NCBI RefSeq assembly: GCF_000004195.4
Contig: NC_030678.2
Span: forward strand, 154,860,547-154,924,546
Direction: 5' to 3'
Source of the DNA: Xenopus tropicalis
Lineage: Eukaryota; Chordata; Amphibia; Anura; Pipidae
Length of the DNA: 64,000 nucleotides
Under the pieces are notes generated by a model. It did no database searches. It was not told the origin of the DNA and saw only the letters and a list, made by a program, of their open reading frames with translations. Position numbers and translations under genes: made by a program. Shown here one piece after another: positions 35,116 through 47,499 of this stretch. Each line of letters opens with the position of its first letter. Position 1 is the first letter of the stretch.

Positions 35116-36940
35116 GTCATTAAGCTTAAAAATCTTTGGGTTAAGATGTGCATTGAGGTATTGGCAGGCTTTACAAAATGCACAGTGTGCATTAATCACA
35201 ATTGAATCTGAGCCAGGCTCATATGTTGATATTTTTATACTTTCTTCTTTAGGATTTGGTCACTCTCAGGTTTGAAATAAGAACCTAACTTCAATTCCTT
35301 TTCTGCAGGAAAGGCCGGCAATGTGTAACTAATCATTCCGCCGCGCATCAGTAGAGGAAAATGAATATAATTCACATTACACATATCTGACATCACATTA
35401 CGTTTCCGTATGAATGAACACTTTGTGTACATGCATTCATTCGCTTTGTATCTATAATGCACCTTACTGATAGAGCTGCTATATCTTTCCTTCAGCCCAG
35501 GTGCTGAAACTGACATTACCATTCCATTCCATAGAAGAGCACATAGCGCCCTTTAGGATAGGCAGTCATGCCGCTTCCTTGCTGTCACCCAAAGGGCAAA
35601 GGCAGTATTAATATCTATTTTTTCAATAAGACTACTTTATTATAGTAATATTTGAATTAAAATTATTGTGATGCACTGATATCAGTTTTTTCCATTTTGT
35701 GATGTCTTGTAGATGCTGACTTCTTTGGATCTATATAGACCAATATCTCAGATTCACTAAGTTTCTTCTAATGTCTTTAATCTTACAGATAAACACTGAG
35801 ATATGGCAACTAATTATACTGTGTGGGTTGGGGGCGGGTTCTATTTATCATGGTGCAATATCTTCTTCCATCATTATAGCTCTTGGATCATGAGGGGATC
35901 TACAGAACCTCTGTAGTAATGAACAGGACTGTAAATTGAAAAAGGAATTGTATAATTTAGGGCCAGGATAGCCATTCTGAAGTTCACCAGCTCTCAGTTG
36001 GGTAGAGGAGATGGAGTTGTATTGATTTTCCTTGTACAAGCCATTTTGTTTTGCACACTAGAGTTGTGTTTGAGACGGAATGAGAGGGGGTTACAGTACA
36101 GTCATCGCTAGGGTGACACAGTTTTGCTGTTACAGACAAAACTGTAGAGGCATGAGTTAGGTTACTTAACCAAAAGATGATTGGTTTCAGTCAAATGGCC
36201 TAAAGTAAAGATTTATGGAATTGAATAATAGCAATTACATAAGCAAAGAGCATCCATCCTCTATGTTGATATGATTTTATCCTAACAGAAGGTAAATGTC
36301 AGTTTAATAGATAAAGATCAAAGCTGGTGATGTTCATGTTGACCTGAAACGTGCGATTTACCTGCAAGTTGGGTGGCTTTAGGTTGAGAATAAGTCCTAG
36401 TGGTGTAGCTTGGGGTGAGTGGTGGGTAACAGTGGAATATACATCATTATACGTCATGGAACAGACCATTTCCCTTTTAGCCATGTTTTCGCACTTCCCT
36501 ATCCATCCTACTTGGCAGGGTCAGATTTTGCTTAAAAAAAAGTATGTATTTTAAAATGTGCATGAATGCTCAAAGTTAAAGGCTGTGATAATAGTTTTAA
36601 AGGCAGTGGGCAGTGGATAAGTCATCAATACAACATTGCCCTTTTCAAGTTACCTTGAGTAACAACCAAAACTTGACATGAAAAGTAAAGGTATACCCTA
36701 CATTTTCATGATGAAAAGTGCTAAGTACATAGGGACACCTAGGGTGGCATAGGTCTATGGCATCTTTCTGTTGCTTTAGCTACATTACCAGCCGCTTTCA
36801 GCTCACCCTGTTCCAGTGACACCAGATCATGACAGAATTTTGGCAGTCAAATTGTTGGGAGGAGATAGAAATAATGGCAGGGTAATAGATAAGGCCAGAA
36901 TCAAAAATATCTTTTTAAAGGTAAGGGAAACCCTACTACG
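35116..36940. other. Downstream of sflt1, no gene seen
   Basis: No exon of the flt1 transmembrane form recognised. Minus-strand frames here (35235-35522 and others) have no support. Confidence 0.4.
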
Positions 36941-36948
36941 CTATACAG

Positions 36949-37256
36949 CAGTGATCCCCAACCAGTGGCTCGGGGGTAACATGTTGCTCACCAACCCCTT
37001 GGATGTTGCTCTCAGTGCCCCCAAACCAGGGAGTTATTTTTGAATTCCTGACTTGGGGGCAAGTTTTGGTTGAATAAAAACAAGATTTCCTACCAAATAA
37101 AGCCCCCTGTAAGCTGATAGTGTGCATAGAGGCTGCCTAATAGCCAATCACAGCCCTTATTTGGCTCCTCCATGAACTTTTATGGTGCTTGTGTTGCTCT
37201 CCAAGTCTTTTTACATTTGACTGTGGCTCACAAGTAAGAAAGGTTGGGGACCCCTG
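36949..37256. mobile_element. hAT-type MITE (CAGTGATCCCCAACC family), intact ends
   Basis: Left CAGTGATCCCCAACCAGTGG, right ggttggggacccctg, exact 8-bp duplication CTATACAG (36941-36948, 37257-37264). Best-preserved copy of a family with at least four members here. Confidence 0.93.
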
Positions 37257-37264
37257 CTATACAG

Positions 37265-38039
37265 ATTACTGTTACACAACAAAGTATACATTCTTTGGCA
37301 TATGACTGTGTATTGTCTCTTTAAGTTAGTAAATAATAGACATTCCCCTGAAATTTCTTTTTTAAAGGAATAGGTGCTTATTGTAATATAAACAGTAACA
37401 ACAGCTCACATTTTTTAGTGCCCTTCATTTTTGCATAGACTTCCTTGACTAAAAGTGTTGGCTGTTCACATACCAGCCCCATCAAGTGGGCCCATATCAT
37501 AAATGTCATGAAATAAATTATTGTCTTGTTAATATGTTAATGCTTTAGTCTTTTTAGGGTGTAATTAGGCAGTGGGGTTTATTCATTGTATTCATGTGAA
37601 ATGTAGTTCAGCTCAAATTTCAATTGGAAACTTTATATATATAATATATGTGCCTATCCGAGCGTGTGTGATTGTGAGCACGTGTACATGAGAGTGTGTG
37701 TGTGTGTGTGTGAGCGCACTTGTGTGTGCAAACTGGCAGCTGGATCAAACGATAACTGATAACAATATATGAAGTGTGTTTGTTTCTGTACAAATACTGT
37801 GCAAGACTTATTTAATTGTGTTTATAATGTACATAGTCTCATTTAAACAACTACAGCCCGTATCTCTAAATCTTTAATCTATACAGTTGTCTTTATACGC
37901 CGCTGAGTTGTACATTGAATGCATATTTAATAAAACTCATTTTACTTTGCTTAATGAATTAACAGGCAAAAATATTAGACATTGTAGGAATGAATACCGA
38001 GTACTTGAAAGCCCCTTTTCTAAATCAATCATAAAAAAA
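37265..38039. other. No gene seen
   Basis: AT-rich; a (TG)n tract at 37691-37711 and a purine/pyrimidine-alternating stretch around it. Confidence 0.4.
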
Positions 38040-38047
38040 CACATACG

Positions 38048-38050
<3 letters not shown>

Positions 38051-38085
<35 letters not shown>
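38051..38085. repeat. (TA)n microsatellite
   Basis: Pure alternating AT. Similar tracts at 38238-38268, 38480-38503 and 38887-38913 punctuate the nested palindrome. Confidence 0.95.
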
Positions 38086-38097
38086 GGATTGGGACTG

Positions 38098-38237
38098 ATG
38101 GAACTAATGGCAATTCAAGATGGCATTCTTGTGTTCATTCAAATAATTACACTTTGGCACCTCTTATTTGCTATCATTCTTAAGGAAAACAGTTTTGGTT
38201 GCAAGAATTCTTCCATTCACATATACAGGTATATATA

Positions 38238-38270
<33 letters not shown>

Positions 38271-38882
38271 TAAGTAAAAGATGTCGGCACTCTTAGGATT
38301 TCCACAATAAGGCAAAAAAATAAAGCTTTTTTTCAAATGCAAGCGGTGAGTTTTATTGTTTCCAACGTTTCAGTCCTTTACTAGGACTTTCGTCAGGGAG
38401 TGCCTGCAGATCTGCAGATTTTATAGCTCTGGCACCTAGGTTTACTTTCATTGTATGGTGTGCCTCCCACTCTGGACTGTATATATATATATATATATAT
38501 ATAAACACAGGTTGCAGGCAAGCTGCACACCATGAAAGGAGATAATACCTGGGTGCCAGTGCAGAAAGCGTAAATGTATAGGACTGCACTCACAGGTTTT
38601 TCATGAAGACGTCAAGCCATCGATTTAAATAAATATGAAAAAGCTTTATTTAGTCCGACGTTTCAGCTCCTACCTGGAGCTTTCATCAGGGACAGGGACA
38701 TAAGCTCCAGGTAGGAGCTGAAACGTCGGACTAAATAAAGCCTCACATTTATTTAAATTGATTACTTGACGTCTTCATGAAAAACCTGCGAGTGCTGTCA
38801 TTCCAATCCTATACATTTACGCTTTCTGCACTGGCACCCAGGTATTATCTCCTTTCATGGTGTGCAGCTTGCCAGCAACCTG

Positions 38883-38917
<35 letters not shown>

Positions 38918-39036
38918 TATATGTGATTCTTGCAACCAAAACTGTTTTCCTTAAAAATGATAGCAAATAAGAGGTGCCAAAGTGTCATTATTTGAATGGA
39001 CACAAGAATGCCATCTTGAATTGCCATTAGTTCCAT
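38098..39036. mobile_element. Nested-palindrome element
   Basis: The outer arms 38098-38208 and 38926-39036 are 111 bp, inverted, with only a few mismatches (both start from atggaactaatggcaattca). Inside are (TA)n tracts and an inner inverted repeat, about 38507-38690 and 38700-38883, whose centre carries gacgtttcagctcctacctg and its inverse. Probably successive foldback insertions. Confidence 0.85.
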
Positions 39037-39039
39037 GGT

Positions 39040-40074
39040 CTCGGCAAACAAATTTCCGCAGAAGCTCATGTAAAATGAAAGTACGAGAGAATAATATGTG
39101 ACGATGTCTCCTTCTTCTAATCCAGGTTTCCCAAGCTTGCCTGCTAACATACAAGCACATCAATATGACTTTTTAAACCACTTCTAATTAAAACAAGGCA
39201 ATCTATAAATATCACATTTGGAGCTTGTTTTTAGATTGATTTAGTTAGGGCTCCGATCCAAAACAAACAGCTCTTTAAATAGAATAACTGTGGAAACGGG
39301 ACAGGAAGAAAAGGCTTGACAGAAAGCAGAAGCAGAGTCACAGGCAAAAATGGAATTCGGCACAAATCGTAGACAGTGGGGGGCATGACTTAATGCTAAT
39401 AAAATAAACGACAGGGGTGATCCAGTTATAAAACATGCGCCATGTGTTGGGAACAGAATCTTTTGCACGTATCAATGTTTTTTTTGGGTTCCTGTAAGAC
39501 GTTTTACCATGGACACTAGAGGTTTTGTGTTTCGAATGAATATGATGATTGCATTCTGCCTTTTATAGGCATGTGTAGGGAATAACAGTACCTTGAAAGA
39601 ACTGGATATCTAAAGAATATAAGAATATAAAAAGCTTAGGCAATGGTGTTGGTATACAGTGGAGCTTTTCTACTTAAAGCTGGAAAATGAAAGTTCTCAC
39701 TGTTTGCCTTTGGCAGCTGCATAGGGGGATTTTATACCAATGTTATTAAATAAGCCTCAGCATGATAGTTTGTTGCAGTGGTTACCAAACTTTGGTACTG
39801 GCCTATTGATGGAGCCTGGAGCAATGGCAGTCGGGGGCTCAGTCTGAAGGCCAGTTAGGGGGAGATTTCAGGAGAAGACCTATTCGCTCACCAATATACA
39901 CCTGAAAGCCCAGATTGAAAGTCAGCTAGGGTGATATTTAAAGTGAAAGCTTATTTACTGCCTTAGATATTCTTGAAACTATGGCCAAATGACTGATACA
40001 TTCCTTCTTTCCTATACCTGTAATCTTGTTATGAGAAAAAGGCACCCTGACTAAAGAATGTGCCCCCAAGGAGG
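39040..40074. other. No gene seen
   Basis: Unique-looking sequence, AT-rich, no exon signals that I can support. Confidence 0.4.
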
Positions 40075-40099
40075 GCTTGAAATCATTATTTTGCTTTTG

Positions 40100-40467
40100 G
40101 CAGGATTTGGTTCTGGACATCAGTTAATAGAGTTTCTCCAGCAGAATCCTGCACTGAAATCCATTTCTCAAACACACAAACAGATTTTTTTATATTTAAA
40201 ATTTTTACATGGGGCTAGCCATATTGTTCATTTCCCAGGGTGCCACAGCCATGTGAACTGTGCTCTCATCCAGCAGCCGATCAGCAGAACAATGGGAAGG
40301 GAGCAAGACAGCAGCTCCCAGTAGGTATCAGAATAGCACTCAATAGTAAGAAATTCAAGTCCGGCTTGGGACTCCTCCAGTTACATGGGAGTAGGAGAAA
40401 CAATAGGTTACCTGAAAGCAGTTCTAATGTGTAGCGCTGGCTCCTTCTGAACTCAGAATCCCTTTAA
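40100..40467 (-). mobile_element. Dispersed T2-like repeat, copy 1
   Basis: Shares, in opposite orientation, long blocks with 56850-57620 (ctccagcagaatcctgca, gggctagccatat, cagaacaatgggaagggagc, aagtccggcttgggactcct). Ends near ccctttaa, compatible with a TTAAAGGG terminus. Confidence 0.6.
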
Positions 40468-42227
40468 AGTCAGGCAAATGTATAGGTCTAGACACATTTT
40501 TGTCCACAATAGTTTTTATTTTTCTCTATATTTTGGTCAGAATTTCTCAGATTTGATTCAGTATACACACAAATCTTTAGCGTTAGTATTCGACCAAATC
40601 CAAAAATGAAAGATTCAGTGTATCCCTAGTTATTGTGTCATATATTCTTTCAGTTGGTGACTTGGTATCTGCCATAGGGGGTCCAGACTCATTATATATT
40701 ATGCAATGTATATATTTTATAAAGCCCCAGACTAAATACTTTTAATACACAACATCCATATTGGTTTTGTTCTTTAACTGTATGTCAAAATGAATAATAT
40801 TATATATTATCTGTAAAATCACATTAGTCATAGGGTTTTTGAATTTATGTTATAAAATATACGTTATAAACACAATACCAGTATCCCAAAAAATAAAGTT
40901 TAAACTGTGAACCGGAAGATACCTTCCATTTAATATATGACTACAGCTGTTAATATTCATTCCACATGAGCTAAAGGAAAAGTGTAACTTATTTAAAGAA
41001 TTTTCTTTTTTTTTTTTGTTTTTTTTAGAAAAAAATATTTATGGATTGATCAGTCTGAATATTGTTCATTAACATTGTTATATAAGAGAAAAAAAAACAA
41101 ATATATTAATTCAGGGCCTTCTTATTTCAATATAGCTTATACAATAAGGATATATATTTGTACATAATGTATTTTGGTATTTGAATTAATATTGAGAATT
41201 GTATTAGCATTTTATAACTATTTTTGCAAGTTGTTTGCCGACATGTTTATCAGTGTTTTTTGGGTTTTTTTTCCGAAAGATTAAATTTGAATTTTTATTA
41301 TCTCACGTCCTCTGCGGTTTCCTGTTTTCTTGCCGTATTGATTTTCCATTATTCTTCATACAATGCCGTTCACACATTCCAACCCCTTCTCCATAAATGG
41401 CTCCTACATTGATACAATTGATCAGTACACACAATCAAGAAAAGAAAAAAAAAATCTATATCCTTGACCAAAATAGAAATAACAAACAACAAGGATACAA
41501 TATGACACCAGGGTCTGGTTGGGAACCCACCAGCCTATTTCCTCCCCTAGTGTTCTAGAATAAAGGTCCCACGACTGTTCTTGACGTTCACATGGGAATA
41601 GTCTTTGTCAAGTGTAAAGGAGTAAACAATGGCATTTCCTCCTGGTGCCATTTTAGTGGAGACTTTACATGTAGGGAAACAATCAATAACATGGAAGTTG
41701 TCAGATTACAAGGAAGGATACAAATTTACCTTTATTGTTCAAGTTTACCTTTTTTTTAATGCTTTCGGACTAAGGCTTTAGATCCCAAGGAAACTTGAGC
41801 GTTGGACTCTTTTTGAATTTCACGTCGTTAATTCTCTGTTGAAAGACTTTACTGCGTGTAGTCAGCATTTTATAGAGAAACTGGATGAACTCGCTGTGCT
41901 TCTAAATAAAACCCGATACTTGGGTCCCCCGAGACAAGGATAACAAACGGTGCAATTAAACAGATCGCCGTACGCTGACTCACAGCTGCTTTATTTTTGG
42001 ACAAGAAAAATTGCCAGCAAGTGCATCTGGTCACGTCTGAAAATGTAAATGTTTGCATCGTGAGTTCACTTATGAGAATCGCGGCAAAGGGACTTTAGTT
42101 CTCTCGAGGCATTTCAGGAATTTTAATAGAAATGTTAAAAATAAGTCAATTTAGCAAAAGGTTTGTGACCACAAGATTTTTATTATGAGTAGAACGAGAG
42201 AGACAGTTAATCCCAGTGGGGGTAAAT
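40468..42227. other. No gene seen; AT-rich with a candidate conserved block
   Basis: 41815-42115 is repeat-free and relatively CpG-rich, with an AP-1 site (tgactca, 41978) next to cagctg. The remainder is simple AT-rich DNA. Confidence 0.4.
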
Positions 42228-42595
42228 GTTAAGAGTGGCTATGATGGTGATAAGAAATAATACATTGTGTGTGTGCAGATTCACCCATAGGCGCCCCCGG
42301 ACTTGGATGGATTCTGTTCTCAAGCTAGCCTTAGTTACGTCTACTATAGCATTGAAGACAGAACCACCTGTTTGGCAAAGACCTTGTTTTCTGTGCTGTG
42401 AATAGATATATCTATGCACGTACGCTGGTAAACTGGTAACGCCTATGCTCATATGTTTCTTATGACATATGCTACTGTTACAAAGTCTATATAAACCTTG
42501 TGCTCTCTTATCTTTTGCTCAGAACCCACGTACGTGTCTAATAAACCTTACCTATTTGCCTCAATCGACTTTCGGTATCTGAAATTTCCATAACA
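42228..42595 (+). mobile_element. Solo LTR-like segment of an old retroelement
   Basis: Begins TGTTA and ends TAACA. A TATA-like ctatataaacc is at 42488 and an aataaa (cttaataaacc context) at 42540 after 'cagaacccacgtacgtgtc', an R-region-like layout. No internal gag or pol sequence, and the target duplication is not clear. Confidence 0.5.
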
Positions 42596-43079
42596 ATGGA
42601 AAGATAGTATTCTTTAATATGGTTCATCTGTGCTAGAGAAATGTAGAGTTATAGGCCAATGAACTACCATTAGCATGTTGGCCAGATACAGGGCCGCCAT
42701 CAGAAATCACGGGGCCCCTCACAACAAAATTTTCTGGGCCCCACCCACCCAAGCCCCCAATGGCCCCTCCCACACCCCCAATGGCCCCTCCCATCAATAA
42801 AAGGGACACACAGGCATTGGTAGCAAGGGCCCACTAAAACCTTGGTAGCCAGGGCCCCCCTAAAACATTTGTGGCCAAGGATTACGTTTTGCATTAGTGC
42901 CAGTGCCACTAAAACATTGCTAGCCTGCCCAGGGCCCCCTAAAACATTGGTGGTCCTCCCCCAGTGTCCCCATACAATGGCCCGCTCTCCGCTGCTTCTT
43001 GCCGCTCCCCCCCCCACCACCCCCCCACCCCACAGAATCCTCCTGCTTCTTCCAGGGTCCCCCAAGCATCCTGCTGCTT

Positions 43080-43390
43080 CCTTCAGGGCCCCCCCCAAGC
43101 ATCCTCCACCTTCCCCCCAGGCCCCCCCCAAACATCCTCCACCTTCCCCCAGGGCCCCCCCAAGCATCTTCCGCCTTCCCCCAGGGCCCCCCCAAGCATC
43201 TTCCACATTCCCCCAGGCCCCCCCAAACATCCTCCACCTTCCCCCAGGGCCCCCCCAAGCATCTTCCGCCTTCCCCCAGGGCCCCCCCAAGCATCTTCCA
43301 CCTTCCCCCAGGCCCCCCCCAAACATCCTCCACCTTCCCCCAGGCCCCCCCCAAACATCCTACACCTTCCCCCAGGCCCCCCCAAGAATC
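43080..43390. repeat. C-rich minisatellite, about 30-33 bp unit
   Basis: The unit resembles ccccccaagcatcttccgcc then ttcccccaggg, about ten copies. It produces Pro-rich (+) and Gly-rich (-) open frames of up to 228 codons, none of them genes. Confidence 0.92.
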
Positions 43391-43455
43391 CTCCAGTCCT
43401 TCCCCCCCCCCCCCAGCATCTTTTTGCATCCTCCGGCTCCTACTCCCCTGCGACA

Positions 43456-43715
43456 GTTGTCCAGGGCCCGGGCGTTTAAAGGGGGCCCGGCCGGGCTCTG
43501 TTACTGTTATTGCTGGTGTCCGCTGTGATGTCCCAAACTCGCCACTACATGTGCGCTTTTATAGGGTTGCGCCCAGTGCGTGTGACGTCAGTACGCACAG
43601 GGCGCAACCTTATAAAAGCGCACACGCAGCAGGGAGTTTGGGACATCACAGCGGATACCAGCAATAACAGTAACAGAGCCCGGCCGGGCCCCCTTTAAAC
43701 GCCCGGGCCCGGGAC
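43456..43715. repeat. Long GC-rich inverted repeat
   Basis: The left arm gcccgggcgtttaaaggggg through acatcacagcgg-type blocks is mirrored by the right arm ending ccccctttaaacgcccgggc. The loop region contains tgacgtca at 43583-43590. Confidence 0.88.
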
Positions 43716-43798
43716 AATTGTCCCCCCTGTGCCCCCCTGATGGCGGCCCTGGCCAGATAGCTTGAATAGCCAGACAATGACTTCAAGGTTATAACCCC

Positions 43799-43937
43799 CA
43801 TATGTAATAAGAGGAGCAGTAATGCATAGCAAAGAATAAGATGCTTGCTTTTAAACAGGTGATCAGTAAACTGTACTTGCTTATTGGTTGCTATAGGTTA
43901 CTGCTCTTGGGCAAACATAGTACCTTTATTACATAAA
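43799..43937. mobile_element. Palindromic MITE (ATGTAATAAAAGGCACT family)
   Basis: catatgtaataagaggagca against actgctcttgggcaaac and tacctttattacata. Third clear copy of the family. Confidence 0.7.
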
Positions 43938-44116
43938 CCGATTAGAATGAAATGGACATATGTGTCAAGGCCTATGTATAATTCATTAGGCTTACAAACA
44001 CTGAGTATGGGTTGCCGTCTGAAGCAGCCATCTTCAAATAAAATACTAAAAAAAGGTTGAAAGGATGTTCCGGCTAAAACCAAAATACTAGAAATATTGG
44101 GTTAGTTTGCCTAGAT

Positions 44117-44343
44117 CAGGGTTGGACTGAGCCGCCTGGGCACTGGGAAAAAATCCGGTGGCCCAGACCTGGTCCTTTCACCACTCCCCGGGCTGCCAGC
44201 GTCCCTCCCCTGATGTGTTGAAAGCAAGTTTCATGCTTAGGGTAGGACTTCGGGCAGGTGGCGGGGTCCCCTGTGGGGGGTGCGGGGGGGCAACTTGGGG
44301 GGTGTGGGGCCCGGTGGGTCCTGCATCCCCCAGTCCGACCCTG
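44117..44343. mobile_element. Short hAT-type MITE
   Basis: Ends CAGGGTTGGACTGAGCC and CCCCAGTCCGACCCTG, exact 8-bp duplication GCCTAGAT (44109-44116, 44344-44351). Related to 17126-17329. Confidence 0.9.
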
Positions 44344-44649
44344 GCCTAGATGAAACAAAATAAGATATTACCATCACAATACTAAGGTTTTCTTTACTGT
44401 AAGGACATTTCCATTTTGGAGTTAAGAAAGATTTTTACCCAGAGGTCCGTAATCTAGCAGCTGATTGGGGCTTTTATTTGCCTTTCTCTAGATAAAAGTG
44501 TCATTTTGTTTGTGGAAAGGGTGAATTATGGAGTTACGCCTACATTCTATGAAGCTTCGCAACTTACTACGTAGCTTGTGTGCTCAACCAGCTCCATTTT
44601 AGTAATACCAGATAGAAACTATTTATGTATAATGGGAGGTGTTGTATTT

Positions 44650-45034
44650 GTGTTCAAATTTTTAGCATTTCTGAATCGAAAAATATAAAAAGTTTGATTT
44701 TAAAAAAAATCTAGTGAGTTTCAATAGAAATCGGCAGGAGGTATATTTTCAGCATTCAAGTTACATGATTTTTTTAAAACAAATTTATAGGGTTACATTT
44801 TTTACTACCAAATAAATGTAATTCCCTTTGACTCAAATGTATTTGGTGCAAGAAACAATACAGAGAAAAATCACCCATTGACTCTAATGCATTTGGTGCA
44901 AAAAATAATGTATCCCCTTTGAATTCAGTGCATTTGGTGAGAGAAAAACCAGGAGAAAAAATGCCCATTGACTGCACTACATGAGGCAAAACATGAGAAA
45001 TGGATGGTTTTGGGGTAATTACGCTCATCTCTAG
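44650..45034. mobile_element. Decayed TAGTGATG-family hAT relic
   Basis: Interior 'actctaatgcatttggtgca' repeats and a right end acgctcatctcta match the family. The left end is not recognisable. Confidence 0.5.
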
Positions 45035-45221
45035 TTTTCTTTTTACCAATGGAACATTTTTTTTACCCACCATTCCCAACCTCCCTTTTTTAGTAACAGA
45101 TTTTGTCATAATTATGTGGTTTCATTATTTTATTGTGGTTGAATTTATTACCTCTGATTAATGAGAAAAGGTATTTTTAATATTTTACATTAAAAGGTTA
45201 TATTTATAATTGTGCAGTATC

Positions 45222-45721
45222 ACAGTGGGTCAAGTTATGGCCCCCCTCCCACTACCAAACCCTCCCACCCTACAAATCAAACAAGCAACTCTTATGTTGG
45301 GTGGAAAGGCCGCAGCCAGGTTTATTAACCATACTTTAATGAACAAGTACATTACACTTCACAACATTAAACGTTAAAACAAACTATCCATCTTGATCCC
45401 CACAGCTAGCCGCTGAAGGCTGCTCTTCTGGAGATCTCCTGGACCCCCATCTCGGCATTCCTGAATCTAACCTTTTTTCCTTTGCCCCTCCCCTTTTAAC
45501 AGCGGCTAATATCCACTACCCCTAGCCTCAGCCCCAATTCCCCCATCACATCAATCCCTTTCCTTCTGCCCTTCCTGGCACTCCTTGCCTGGCTCCGACT
45601 AACTTACCGTGCTCCCCAACCTTATAACTGATAGGGCCGGTGGGTGGGGCTACAAATACAAAATGGTGCCAAAGGTGTATGAGAATAGGGGTGTTCCCAC
45701 GTAGTACCCCCTCCTGTCACA
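45222..45721 (-). mobile_element. LTR-like segment, minus strand (uncertain)
   Basis: Read on the minus strand it starts TGTGACAGGAGGGGG, has a CCACCCACCGGCCC-rich promoter-like part and an AATAAA (aataaacctggctgcgg). It ends near a TGACCC(A)CTGTGA block. No coding remnant and no clear target duplication. Confidence 0.35.
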
Positions 45722-45895
45722 ATCACTGCCTGCTCTATGCAATGTTTCCAACTGATCTGTATAGGAGGGATACAGGGCCAGATGGATAACTAGAAGCAAC
45801 ACAGAGCTCCACAGCATGATCTTTTAGGGCCTATGAACCCTGGGAAGATGCCCCTCTTGCTAATATTTACTGAAACTGCACATCTTCACCCGCTG

Positions 45896-45896
45896 G

Positions 45897-45938
<42 letters not shown>

Positions 45939-46130
45939 CTCCCTGAATCTCTCTCACTTTTACTCACTTACTCTCACTCATTCTTTCTGTCTCTCACTCA
46001 CTTTCTCTCCCACTCTCACTCACTCTCACACTAACTCTCTCTCTCTCTTTTGCTCTCTCTGTCTCTAACTCACTCACTCTCTCCCTTCTCTCACTTGCTC
46101 TGTCTGTCTCTCTCTCTCTCTCTCACTTTT
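45896..46130. repeat. (CT)n-rich simple sequence
   Basis: A pure (CT) run at 45899-45934, then degenerate ctctcact repeats to about 46127. Confidence 0.95.
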
Positions 46131-47499
46131 TATGGCAAAAAGGACTAAGTGATTGGGATAGGGGGAATAACTAACTAAGGGTTCCCTGTGGTATGGGGGT
46201 TTGTGTAACATGCAGGGCATATTGTGTTACTGGCATGGGCCTGGGTGCAGGGCCACTTCCTGTTTCCCAACATGCAACAGATTCTACTTAGACAATAGTC
46301 CCAAGGCCCAACAGCCAAGCAGCCCAGTCACTGCCAGAGTAATGAATGATTTGTGCCGCCGCCCCCTTACTAGAAGAAACCTGCTCCCCATAAATACCTT
46401 GTATATAGCATTTCCCCTACTAAGGACAAAGCCCCTCCTATTGTTTAGGCTGAGTGGAACCCCCATCTCTCCCCACTATTCAGGCTAAGGAAGGGACACC
46501 CTTCAAGCTAAAGCCCCTACCCGGATACACAGACAGTGCAACAGCAGTGATTGGAACCATGGCTGATAAATGAGCGGATCTTTCCAACTGATATGGCAGC
46601 ACAGTAACCGCACTGACTCAATAGGCCACACATACAAAGCAATGCTCTATGTACATAATAAGCTATGTATGTACTGCACACCTAGGGGCAAACAAATGCC
46701 ATATAAACCTTACTCATCAACAGGGTGCGTGTTCCCTTTAAGAGCAGCGCCTGACATGTGACCAGAGATGACTTCACACCCAGCAATGTGACAGTTGGGT
46801 TTGTCCGTTGGTTGGCTTGTGGTGAGAGGTAAGTCTGCATCCCCTCTGAGAGATTTTTTTTGCCAAATAAACCTTATTTTAGCTAAAAAAAGATAGGAAA
46901 TAGTTGGGTGATGCCCCCCTAGACTAGCGGATGTTGCTTCTCTGACAGATTTTAGTGCATTTGGAGAATTTTAGAGATGACATTAATCTTAGCGCTGGTT
47001 GGGAGACACAGACCCAGGATTTGGCAGTTTTGGCAGCAAATATATACTTTTCTTTTGACTGGGGACCCCATAAACATTTGGAGGCCATACAATACATACA
47101 TTTTTCCTCCCAGTATTGACAGGCTCCTTAGAGTTCTGCCTCTTTGCCCCGGGTATCTGCCCTGCTCTCATGTAGCAACCTTAACATTTAACTGAATACA
47201 TTTCAATACATTTTGCCTTGCAAAGCAATTGGCACAGAAATGAATGGGGTTGATCTTTTCCCATCAGCCTGTACAGCCCCCTAAAAGCACTGTGACACCA
47301 GGACCCACGCTTGGTTGGCAGCGCTGTCCGGAGCCCTTCTTTGCACCAAACTTTTGTATCTCTCCCAAACAAATTCTTCATTCTATTAAAGCTGGTAATG
47401 ATTGGTGCTACTGGTTATTTATAGAGCAGCAAACATATTCAGTAGCGCAGTACAACTGGGAGGGATACAGAAAGGGAACCCTAGTTTATACTGTTATAA
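46131..47499. other. Region upstream of the small gene
   Basis: Open frames at 46201-46488 and 47244-47561 (+) are not supported by splice or start context. A promoter for the small gene is presumably here, but I cannot place it. Confidence 0.35.

Larger units (their letters stand above)
42689..43751. mobile_element. hAT-type element carrying a minisatellite and a long hairpin
   Basis: TIRs CAGGGCCGCCATCAG and CTGATGGCGGCCCTG, exact 8-bp duplication GCCAGATA (42681-42688, 43752-43759). The interior holds a C-rich minisatellite (43080-43390) and a hairpin (about 43456-43715). No transposase. Confidence 0.93.

Noticed and set aside
38089..39150. Similar frames on both strands (ELMAIQDGILV...)
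   Set aside because: They are the two arms of an inverted repeat read in opposite directions, so no gene is needed to explain them.
42700..43667. Several long Pro-rich (+) and Gly-rich (-) open frames, up to 228 codons
   Set aside because: They are translations of a C-rich minisatellite inside a hAT element, open in many frames on both strands, without a start or splice context.
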